Origin: Paragorgia papillata
Lineage: Eukaryota > Cnidaria > Anthozoa > Scleralcyonacea > Coralliidae
Length of the DNA: 64,000 nucleotides
Reading direction: 5' to 3'
Assembly (NCBI GenBank): GCA_035771165.1
Contig: JAWNZC010000222.1
Span: 1,263,501-1,327,500, forward strand
Each line of letters begins with the position of its first letter. The stretch's first letter is position 1. This document shows, in pieces, positions 21,396 through 31,700 of this stretch. The notes under the pieces were generated by a model that was not told the DNA's origin, ran no database searches, and saw only the letters and a list, made by a program, of their open reading frames with translations. The position numbers and the translations under genes are program-made.

Positions 21396-22115
21396 TTAAA
21401 TGCTGCTTATATCATACCTATTTAATACCTATTTATAATTGAATAAATCATTTTTATAATATTGTACTAATACTGTACTGCACTGCACTGTATTGTACTG
21501 CACTGCACTGCACTGCACTGCACTGCACTGTATTGTACTCTACTGCACTGCACTGCACTGTATTGTACTCTACTGCACTGCACTGCACTGTATTGTACTG
21601 CACTGTATTGTACTGCACTGCACTGCACTGCACTGCACTGCACTGCACTGCACTGCATTGTACTGTACTGTACTGTACTGTACTGTACTGTATTGTACTG
21701 TACTGTACTGTACTGTACTGTACTGCACTGCACTGCACTGTATTGTATTGTATTGTATTGTATTGTACTGTACTGTACTGTACTGCACTGCACTGCACTG
21801 CACTGTATTGCACTGCACTGTATTGCACTGCATTACACAGTACTTCACTACACTGTACTTCACTACACTGTATTTTATTTGTACTTTACTGTACTGTACT
21901 GCATTGTTTTTTATTGTTATTGCATTGTATTGGAGTGTTGTAAAGTTTTGTATTGTATAGTTTTCCATTGTATTAACATTTATTGCATTGTAATGAGGAC
22001 TGTGTCACATTGCATTGTATTGCGTTGCATTGTTTTGCATTGTTTTGCATCACATTGCATTGCATTGCATTGTATTACAGTACATGCATTGTATTGGAGT
22101 GCATTGCATTGAAAT
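21396..22115. repeat. Microsatellite module 2: partial spacer plus (YACTG/TATTG)n
   Basis: 21396-21465 matches the last third of the module spacer (ATACCTATTTAATACC). It is followed by CACTG, TACTG and TATTG pentamers in blocks to about 21840 and a degenerate TTGCA-rich part to 22115. Blocks of one pentamer type alternate, which suggests local homogenisation. Confidence 0.85.
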
Positions 22116-22129
22116 ACATTATTTTGAAA

Positions 22130-22335
22130 ATATTACTGTAACTTTGCAAGTCTCTCTATTTCAATATCTTAAATTTTCATGTAATTTTTTAGGTTAGAAC
22201 CAAACAAAAATACAGAAAGATATAATTTTATTCTACTAACTATTTAACAAGTAAGTAGAAAAATATGTTTATTTTATATGTGACTCATTTATAAATTATT
22301 AAAGATGATTTTTATATAATGTTGTTCTGTATAAG
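22130..22335. repeat. Module spacer 3 (no long microsatellite attached)
   Basis: ACCAAACAAAAATACAGAAAG and CAAGTAAGTAGAAAAATATG match spacers 1 and 4. It is followed by 230 bases of unique-looking sequence in place of an expanded pentamer tract. Confidence 0.65.
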
Positions 22336-22569
22336 TATATTGTAAAGTTTTTAGAGATGTGCCAGATCTGGGTATTGGTGCCCAGTGGGCAGTATCCAGT
22401 AAAATTCTGCTATCTGGCAGTGTCTGGTATTGGTAAAACAGTTTATAGTTTTAAAGGACTGCCTCCCTTCCCTTGCCTTAATTATTTTGTCTTACCTCAC
22501 TTTGCCTAATTTACTTCTCAGGTATTGTTATGCATTTGCATTGTAATTTGGATTGATTTAAATTACAGC

Positions 22570-22766
22570 ATTGTAATTTTGCAAGTAAATTTATTTTGTA
22601 TCATAACTTTTCATGTGTTATTTCTAGACCAGAGTTTAACTATATTCCACCAAACATAGAGACAGAAAGATATTTACAAGTATAGACAAGTAAGTACTGT
22701 AGAAAACAACAATTTATACCTATTTTATGCACATGCCTTGTATTACCTATGTATAATAGTATTGCC
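22570..22766. repeat. Module spacer 4, preceding the giant array
   Basis: ACCAAACATAGAGACAGAAAG, CAAGTAAGTACTGTAGAAAAC and TTTATACCTATTTTATG are shared with spacer 1. The spacer leads directly into TTGCC pentamers. Confidence 0.75.
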
Positions 22767-25696
22767 TTGATATTGTCTTGCCTTGCATCTTGCCTTGCAT
22801 CTTGCCTTGCATCTTGCCTTGCATCTTGCCTTGCCTCTTGCCTTGCCTCTTGCCTTGCCTCTTGCCTTGCCTCTTGCCTTGCCTCTTGCCTTGCCTCTTG
22901 CCTTGCCTCTTGCCTTGCCTCTTGCCTCTTGCCTTGCCTCTTGCCTCTTGCCTTGCCTCTTGCCTCTTGCCTTGCCTCTTGCCTCTTGCCTTGCCTCTTG
23001 CCTCTTGCCTTGCCTCTTGCCTCTTGCCTTGCCTCTTGCCTCTTGCCTTGCCTCTTGCCTCTTGCCTTGCCTCTTGCCTCTTGCCTTGCCTCTTGCCTCT
23101 TGCCTTGCCTCTTGCCTCTTGCCTTGCCTCTTGCCTCTTGCCTTGCCTCTTGCCTCTTGCCTTGCCTCTTGCCTCTTGCCTTGCCTCTTGCCTCTTGCCT
23201 TGCCTCTTGCCTCTTGCCTTGCCTCTTGCCTCTTGCCTTGCCTCTTGCCTCTTGCCTTGCCTCTTGCCTCTTGCCTTGCCTCTTGCCTTGCCTCTTGCCT
23301 CTTGCCTTGCCTCTTGCCTCTTGCCTTGCCTCTTGCCTCTTGCCTTGCCTTGCCTCTTGCCTTGCCTTGCCTCTTGCCTTGCCTTGCCTCTTGCCTTGCC
23401 TTGCCTCTTGCCTTGCCTTGCCTCTTGCCTTGCCTTGCCTCTTGCCTTGCCTTGCCTCTTGCCTTGCCTTGCCTCTTGCCTTGCCTTGCCTCTTGCCTTG
23501 CCTTGCCTCTTGCCTTGCCTTGCCTCTTGCCTTGCCTTGCCTCTTGCCTTGCCTTGCCTCTTGCCTTGCCTTGCCTCTTGCCTTGCCTTGCCTCTTGCCT
23601 TGCCTTGCCTCTTGCCTTGCCTTGCCTCTTGCCTTGCCTTGCCTCTTGCCTTGCCTTGCCTCTTGCCTTGCCTTGCCTCTTGCCTTGCCTTGCCTCTTGC
23701 CTTGCCTTGCCTCTTGCCTTGCCTTGCCTCTTGCCTTGCCTTGCCTCTTGCCTTGCCTTGCCTCTTGCCTTGCCTTGCCTCTTGCCTTGCCTTGCCTCTT
23801 GCCTTGCCTTGCCTCTTGCCTTGCCTTGCCTCTTGCCTTGCCTTGCCTCTTGCCTTGCCTTGCCTCTTGCCTTGCCTTGCCTCTTGCCTTGCCTTGCCTC
23901 TTGCCTTGCCTTGCCTCTTGCCTTGCCTTGCCTCTTGCCTTGCCTTGCCTCTTGCCTTGCCTTGCCTCTTGCCTTGCCTTGCCTCTTGCCTTGCCTTGCC
24001 TCTTGCCTTGCCTTGCCTCTTGCCTTGCCTTGCCTCTTGCCTTGCCTTGCCTCTTGCCTTGCCTTGCCTCTTGCCTTGCCTTGCCTCTTGCCTTGCCTTG
24101 CCTCTTGCCTTGCCTTGCCTCTTGCCTTGCCTTGCCTCTTGCCTTGCCTTGCCTCTTGCCTTGCCTTGCCTCTTGCCTTGCCTTGCCTCTTGCCTTGCCT
24201 TGCCTCTTGCCTTGCCTTGCCTCTTGCCTTGCCTTGCCTCTTGCCTTGCCTTGCCTCTTGCCTTGCCTTGCCTCTTGCCTTGCCTTGCCTCTTGCCTTGC
24301 CTTGCCTCTTGCCTTGCCTTGCCTCTTGCCTTGCCTTGCCTCTTGCCTTGCCTTGCCTCTTGCCTTGCCTTGCCTCTTGCCTTGCCTTGCCTCTTGCCTT
24401 GCCTTGCCTCTTGCCTTGCCTTGCCTCTTGCCTTGCCTTGCCTCTTGCCTTGCCTTGCCTCTTGCCTTGCCTTGCCTCTTGCCTTGCCTTGCCTCTTGCC
24501 TTGCCTTGCCTCTTGCCTTGCCTTGCCTCTTGCCTTGCCTTGCCTCTTGCCTTGCCTTGCCTCTTGCCTTGCCTTGCCTCTTGCCTTGCCTTGCCTCTTG
24601 CCTTGCCTTGCCTCTTGCCTTGCCTTGCCTCTTGCCTTGCCTTGCCTCTTGCCTTGCCTTGCCTCTTGCCTTGCCTTGCCTCTTGCCTTGCCTTGCCTCT
24701 TGCCTTGCCTTGCCTCTTGCCTTGCCTTGCCTCTTGCCTTGCCTTGCCTCTTGCCTTGCCTTGCCTCTTGCCTTGCCTTGCCTCTTGCCTTGCCTTGCCT
24801 CTTGCCTTGCCTTGCCTCTTGCCTTGCCTTGCCTCTTGCCTTGCCTTGCCTCTTGCCTTGCCTTGCCTCTTGCCTTGCCTTGCCTCTTGCCTTGCCTTGC
24901 CTCTTGCCTTGCCTTGCCTCTTGCCTTGCCTTGCCTCTTGCCTTGCCTTGCCTCTTGCCTTGCCTTGCCTCTTGCCTTGCCTTGCCTCTTGCCTTGCCTT
25001 GCCTCTTGCCTTGCCTTGCCTCTTGCCTTGCCTTGCCTCTTGCCTTGCCTTGCCTCTTGCCTTGCCTTGCCTCTTGCCTTGCCTCTTGCCTCTTGCCTTG
25101 CCTCTTGCCTCTTGCCTTGCCTCTTGCCTCTTGCCTTGCCTCTTGCCTCTTGCCTTGCCTCTTGCCTCTTGCCTTGCCTCTTGCCTCTTGCCTTGCCTCT
25201 TGCCTCTTGCCTTGCCTCTTGCCTCTTGCCTTGCCTCTTGCCTCTTGCCTTGCCTCTTGCCTCTTGCCTTGCCTCTTGCCTCTTGCCTTGCCTCTTGCCT
25301 CTTGCCTTGCCTCTTGCCTCTTGCCTTGCCTCTTGCCTCTTGCCTTGCCTCTTGCCTCTTGCCTTGCCTCTTGCCTCTTGCCTTGCCTCTTGCCTTGCCT
25401 TGCCTCTTGCCTCTTGCCTTGCCTCTTGCCTCTTGCCTTGCCTCTTGCCTTGCCTCTTGCCTTGCCTCTTGCCTTGCCTTGCCTCTTGCCTTGCCTTGCC
25501 TCTTGCCTCTTGCCTTGCCTCTTGCCTTGCCTCTTGCCTTGCCTCTTGCCTTGCCTCTTGCCTTGCCTCTTGCCTTGCCTCTTGCCTTGCCTCTTGCCTT
25601 GCCTCTTGCCTTGCCTCTTGCCTTGCCTCTTGCCTTGCCTCTTGCCTTGCCTCTTGCCTTGCCTCTTGCCTTGCCTCTTGCCTTGCCTCTTGCCTT
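22767..25696. repeat. Giant array zone A: TTGCC/TTGCCTC satellites
   Basis: Built only from TTGCC (5) and TTGCCTC (7) blocks. 12-mer units (5+7) run to about 22925, 19-mers (5+7+7) to 23345, about a hundred 17-mers (5+5+7) to 25075, 19-mers to 25385, a mixed patch, then 12-mers again to 25696. The order 12-19-17-19-12 is roughly symmetric around the centre. Confidence 0.95.
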
Positions 25697-28600
25697 GCCC
25701 CTTGCCTTGCCCCTTGCCCCTTGCCCCTTGCCCCTTGCCCCTTGCCCCTTGCCCCTTGCCCCTTGCCCCTTGCCCCTTGCCCCTTGCCCCTTGCCCCTTG
25801 CCCCTTGCCCCTTGCCCCTTGCCCCTTGCCCCTTGCCCCTTGCCCCTTGCCCCTTGCCCCTTGCCCCTTGCCCCTTGCCCCTTGCCCCTTGCCCCTTGCC
25901 CCTTGCCCCTTGCCCCTTGCCCCTTGCCCCTTGCCCCTTGCCCCTTGCCCCTTGCCCCTTGCCCTTGCCCCTTGCCCCTTGCCCCTTGCCCCTTGCCCCT
26001 TGCCCCTTGCCCCTTGCCCCTTGCCCCTTGCCCCTTGCCCCTTGCCCCTTGCCCCTTGCCCCTTGCCCCTTGCCCCTTGCCCCTTGCCCCTTGCCCCTTG
26101 CCCCTTGCCCCTTGCCCCTTGCCCCTTGCCCCTTGCCCCTTGCCCCTTGCCCCTTGCCCCTTGCCCCTTGCCCCTTGCCCCTTGCCCCTTGCCCCTTGCC
26201 CCTTGCCCCTTGCCCCTTGCCCCTTGCCCCTTGCCCCTTGCCCCTTGCCCCTTGCCCCTTGCCCCTTGCCCCTTGCCCCTTGCCCCTTGCCCCTTGCCCC
26301 TTGCCCCTTGCCCCTTGCCCCTTGCCCCTTGCCCCTTGCCCCTTGCCCCTTGCCCCTTGCCCCTTGCCCCTTGCCCCTTGCCCCTTGCCCCTTGCCCCTT
26401 GCCCCTTGCCCCTTGCCCCTTGCCCCTTGCCCCTTGCCCCTTGCCCCTTGCCCCTTGCCCCTTGCCCCTTGCCCCTTGCCCCTTGCCCCTTGCCCCTTGC
26501 CCCTTGCCCCTTGCCCCTTGCCCCTTGCCCCTTGCCCCTTGCCCCTTGCCCCTTGCCCCTTGCCCCTTGCCCCTTGCCCCTTGCCCCTTGCCCCTTGCCC
26601 CTTGCCCCTTGCCCCTTGCCCCTTGCCCCTTGCCCCTTGCCCCTTGCCCCTTTGCCCCTTGCCCCTTGCCCCTTGCCCCTTGCCCCTTGCCCCTTGCCCC
26701 TTGCCCCTTGCCCCTTGCCCCTTGCCCCCTTTGCCCCTTGGCCCTTGCCCCTTGCCCCTTGCCCCTTGCCCCTTGCCCCTTGCCCCTTGCCCCTTTGCCC
26801 CTTGCCCCTTGCCCCTTTGCCCCTTTGCCCCTTGCCCCTTGCCCCTTGCCCCTTGCCCCTTGCCCCTTGCCCCTTGCCCCTTGCCCCTTGCCCCCTTGCC
26901 CCTTGCCCCTTTGCCCCTTGCCCCTTGCCCCTTGCCCCTTGCCCCTTGCCCCTTGCCCCTTGCCCCTTGCCCCTTGCCCCTTGCCCCTTGCCCCTTGCCC
27001 CTTGCCCCTTGCCCCTTGCCCCTTGCCCCTTGCCCCTTGCCCCTTGCCCCTTGCCCCTTGCCCCTTGCCCCTTGCCCCTTGCCCCTTGCCCCTTGCCCCT
27101 TGCCCCTTGCCCCTTGCCCCTTGCCCCTTTGCCCCTTGCCCTTGCCCCTTGCCCCTTGCCCCCTTGCCCTTGCCCCTTGCCCTTGCCCCTTGCCCCTTGC
27201 CCCTTGCCCCTTGCCCCTTGCCCCTTGCCCCTTGCCCCTTGCCCCTTGCCCCTTGCCCCTTTGCCCCTTGCCCCTTGCCCTTGCCCCTTGCCCCTTGCCC
27301 TTGCCCTTGCCCCTTGCCCCTTGCCCCTTGCCCCTTGCCCCTTGCCCCTTGCCCCTTGCCCCTGTGCCCCTTGCCCTTGCCCCTTGCACCCTTGCCCCTT
27401 GCCCCTTGCCCCTTGCCCTGCCCCTTGCCCCTTGCCCCTTGCCCCTTGCACCTTGCCCCTTGCCCCTTGCCCCTTGCCCCTTGCCCTTGCCCCTTGCCCC
27501 TTGCCCCTTGCCCCTTGCCCCTTGCCCCTTGCCCCTTGCCCCTTGCCCCCCTTGCCCCTTGCCCCTTGCCCCTTGCCCCTTGCCCCCTTGCCCCCTTGCC
27601 CCTTGCCCCTTGCCCCTTGCCCCTTGCACCCTTGCCCCTTGCCCCTTGCCCCTTGCCCCTTGCCACTTGCCCCTTTGCCCCTTGCCCCTTGCCCCTTGCC
27701 CCTTGCCCTTGCCCCTTGCCCCTTGCCCCTTGCCCTTGCCCCTTGCCCCTTGCCCCTTGCCCCTTGCCCCTTGCCCCTTGCCCCTTGCCCCTTGCCCCTT
27801 GCCCCTTGCCCCTTGCCCCTTGCCCCTTGCCCCTTGCCCCTTGCCCCTTGCCCCTTGCCCCTTGCCCCTTGCCCCTTGCCCCTTGCCCCTTGCCCCTTGC
27901 CCCTTGCCCCTTGCCCCTTGCCCCTTGCCCCTTTGCCCCTTGCCCCTTGCCCTTGCCCCTTGCCCTTGCCCCTTGCCCCTTGCCCCTTGCCCCTTGCCCC
28001 TTGCCCCTTTGCCCTTGCCCCTTGCCCTTGCCCCCTTGCCCCTTGCCCCTTGCCCCTTGCCCCTTGCCCCTTGCCCCTTGCCCCTTGCCCCTTGCCCCTT
28101 GCCCCTTGCCCCTTTGCCCCTTGCCCCTTGCCCCCTTGCCCCTTGCCCCTTGCCCTTGCCCCTTGCCCCTTGCCCCTTGCCCCTTGCCCCTTGCCCCTTG
28201 CCCCTTGCCCCTTGCCCCTTGCCCCTTGCCCCTTGCCCCTTGCCCCTTGCCCCTTGCCCCTTGCCCCTTGCCCCTTGCCCTTGCCCCTTGCCCCTTGCCC
28301 TTGCCCCTTGCCCCTTGCCCCTTGCCCTTGCCCCTTGCCCCTTGCCCCTTGCCCCTTGCCCTTGCCCCTTGCCCCTTGCCCCTTGCCCCTTGCCCCTTGC
28401 CCCTTGCCCCTTGCCCCTTGCCCTTGCCCCTTGCCCCTTGCCCCTTGCCCCTTGCCCCCTTGCCCTTGCCCCTTGCCCCTTGCCCCTTGCCCCTTGCCCC
28501 TTGCCCCTTGCCCCTTGCCCCTTGCCCCTTGCCCCTTGCCCCTTGCCCCTTGCCCCTTGCCCCTTGCCCCTTGCCCCTTGCCCCTTGCCCCTTGCCCCTT

Positions 28601-31185
28601 GCCCCTTGCCCCTTGCCCCTTGCCCCTTGCCCCTTGCCCCTTGCCCCTTGCCCCTTGCCCCTTGCCCCTTGCCCCTTGCCCCTTGCCCCTTGCCCCTTGC
28701 CCTTGCCCCTTGCCCTTGCCCCTTGCCCCTTGCCCTTGCCCCTTGCCCCTTGCCCCTTGCCCCTTTGCACCTTGCCCCCTTGCCCTTGCCCCTTGCCCCT
28801 TGCCCCTTGCCCTTGCCCTTGCCCCTTGCCCCTTTGCCCCTTGCCCCTTGCCCCTTTGCCCCTTGCCCCTTTGCCCCTTGCCCCTTGCCCCTTGCCCCTT
28901 GCCCCTTGCCCCTTGCCCCCTTGCCCCTTGCCCCTTGCCCCTTGCCCTTGCCCCTTGCCCCTTGCCCCTTGCCCCTTGCCCCTTGCCCTTGGCCCCCTTG
29001 CCCCTTGCCCCTTGCCCCTTGCCCCTTGCCCCTTGCCCCTTGCCCCTTGGCCCTTTGCCCCTTGCCCTTGCCCCTTGCCCCTTGCCCCTTGCCCCTTGCC
29101 CCTTGCCCCTTGCCCCTTGCCCCTTGCCCCTTGCCCCTTGCCCCTTGCCCCTTGCCCCTTGCCCCTTGCCCCTTGCCCTTGCCCCTTGCCCCTTGCCCCT
29201 TGCACCCTTGCCCTTGCCCCTTGCCCCTTGCCCCTTGCCCCTTGCCCCTTGCCCCTTGCCCCTTTGCCCCTTGCCCCTTGCCCCTTGGCCCCTTGCCCCC
29301 TTGCCCCTTGCCCCTTGCCCCTTGCCCCTTGGCCCCTTGCCCCTTGCCCCTTGCCTTGCCCTTGCCCCTTGCCCCTTGCCCTTTGCCCCTTGCCCCTTGC
29401 CCCTTGCCCCTTGCCCCTTGCCCCTTGCCCCTTGCCCCTTGCCCCTTGCCCCTTGCCCCTTGCCCCTTGCCCCTTGCCCCTTGCCCCTTGCCCCTTTGCC
29501 CCTTGCCCCTTGCCTTGCCCCTTGCCCCTTGCCCTTGCCCCTTTGCCCCTTGCCCCTTGCCCCCTTGCCCCTTGCCCCTTGCCCCTTGCCCCTTGCCCCT
29601 TGCCCTTGCCCCTTGCCCCCTTGCCCCTTGCCCCTTGCCCACTTGCCCCTTGCCCCTTGCCCCTTGACCCCTTGCCCCTTGCCCCTTGCCCCTTGCCCCT
29701 TGCCCTTGCCCCTTGCCCCTTGCCCCTTGCCCCTTGCCCCTTGCCCTTGCCCCTTGCCCCTTGCCCCTTGCCCCTTGCCCCTTGCCCCTTGCCCCTTGCC
29801 CCTTGCCCCTTGCCCCTTGCCCTTGCCCCTTGCCCCTTGCACCTTGCCCCTTGCCCCTTGCCCCTTGCCCCTTGCCCCTTGCCCTTGCCCCTTGCCCCTT
29901 GCCCCTTGCCCTTGCCCCTTGCCCCTTGCCCCTTGCCCCTTGCCCCTTGCCCCTTGCCCCTTGCCCTTGCCCTTGCCCCTTGCCCCTTGCCCCTTGCCCC
30001 TTGCCCCTTGCCCCTTGCCCTTGCCCCTTGCCCCTTGCCCCTTGCCCCTTTGCCCCTTGCCCCTTGCACCTTGCCCCTTGCCCCTTGCCCCTTGCCCCTT
30101 GCCCCCTTGCCCTTGCCCTTGCCCCTTGCCCCTTGCCCCTTGCCCCTTGCCCCTTGCCCTTGCCCCTTGCCCCTTGCCCCTTGCCCCTTGCCCCTTGCCC
30201 CTTGCCCCTTGCCCCTTGCCCCTTGCCCCTTGCCCCTTGCCCCTTGCCCCTTGCCCTTGCCCCTTGCCCCTTGCCCCTTGCCCCTTGCCCCTTGCCCCTT
30301 GCCCCTTGCCCTTGCCCTTGCCCCTTGCCCCTTGCCCCTTGCCCCTTGCCCCTTGCCCCTTGCCCCTTGCCCCTTGCCCTTTGCCCTTGCCTTGCCCCTT
30401 GCCCCTTGCCCTTGCCCCTTGCCCTTGCCCCTTGCCCCTTGCCCCCTTGCCTTGGCCCCTTGCCCTTGCCCCTTGCCCCTTGCCCCTTGCCCCTTGCCCC
30501 TTGCCCCTTGCCCCTTGCCCCTTGCCCCTTGCCCCTTGCCCCTTGCCCCTTGCCCCAGCCCCTTGCCCCTTGCCCCCCCTTGCCCCTTGCCCCTTGCCCC
30601 TTGCCCTTGCCCCTTGCCCTTGCCCCTTTGCCCCTTGCCCCCTTGGCCCCTTGCCCCTTGCCCCTTGCATGCCACCTTGCCCCTTCCTTGCCCCCTTGCC
30701 CCTTGCCCCTTGCCCCTTGCCCCTTGCCCCCTTGCCCCTTGCCCCTTGCCCCTTGCCCCTTGCCCCTTGCCCCTTGCCCCTTGCCCCTTGCCCCTTGCCC
30801 CTTGCCCCTTGCCCCTTGCCCCTTGCCCCTTGCCCCTTGCCCCTTGCCCCTTGCCCCTTGCCCCTTGCCCCTTGCCCCTTGCCCCTTGCCCCTTGCCCCT
30901 TGCCCCTTGCCCCTTGCCCCTTGCCCCTTGCACCTTGCCCCTTGCCCCTTGCCCCTTGCCCCTTGCCCCTTGCCCCTTGCCCCTTGCCCCTTGCCCCTTG
31001 CCCCTTGCCCCTTGCCCCTTGCCCCTTGCCCCTTGCCCCTTGCCCTTGCCCCTTGCCCCTTGCCCCTTGCCCCTTGCCCCTTGCCCCTTGCCCCTTGCCC
31101 CTTGCCCCTTGCCCCTTGCCCCTTGCCCCTTGCCCCTTGCCCCTTGCCCCGTGCCCCTTGCCCCTTGCCCCTTGCCCTTGCCCCG
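25697..31185. repeat. Giant array zone B: (TTGCCCC)n, minus strand (GGGGCAA)n
   Basis: About 5.5 kb of 7-mers TTGCCCC, with sparse TTGCCC 6-mers and indels that increase from about 26650 to 30700. On the minus strand this is G4-CAA repeated without break, meeting the G-quadruplex pattern with 3-base loops; the plus strand is C4-rich. Adenine is almost absent from the plus strand. As all three stop codons contain A, and on the minus strand all start with T (plus-strand A), every one of the six frames stays open; the multi-kilobase open frames here are not genes. Confidence 0.95.
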
Positions 31186-31700
31186 TGCCTTGCCCCTTGC
31201 CTTGCCCCTTGCCTTGCCCCTTGCCTTGCCCCTTGCCTTGCCCCTTGCCTTGCCCCTTGCCTTGCCCCTTGCCTTGCCCCTTGCCTTGCCCCTTGCCTTG
31301 CCCCTTGCCTTGCCCCTTGCCTTGCCCCTTGCCTTGCCCCTTGCCTTGCCCCTTGCCTTGCCCCTTGCCTTGCCCCTTGCCTTGCCCCTTGCCTTGCCCC
31401 TTGCCTTGCCCCTTGCCTTGCCCCTTGCCTTGCCCCTTGCCTTGCCCCTTGCCTTGCCCCTTGCCTTGCCCCTTGCCTTGCCCCTTGCCTTGCCCCTTGC
31501 CTTGCCCCTTGCCTTGCCCCTTGCCTTGCCCCTTGCCTTGCCCCTTGCCTTGCCCCTTGCCTTGCCCCTTGCCTTGCCCCTTGCCTTGCCCCTTGCCTTG
31601 CCCCTTGCCTTGCCCCTTGCCTTGCCCCTTGCCTTGCCCCTTGCCTTGCCCCTTGCCTTGCCTCTTGCCTTGCCCCTTGCCTTGCCCCTTGCCTTGCCTC
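31186..31700. repeat. Giant array zone C: (TTGCCTTGCCCC)n
   Basis: About forty near-identical 12-mers of one TTGCC and one TTGCCCC block, bridging zone B to the TTGTC zones. Homogeneity is far higher than in the neighbouring part of zone B. Confidence 0.95.

Noticed and set aside
20992..22112. Cysteine/valine-rich or histidine-rich proteins over pentamer microsatellites
   Set aside because: Open frames in several phases on both strands produced by TTGTG, CACTG and related pentamers.
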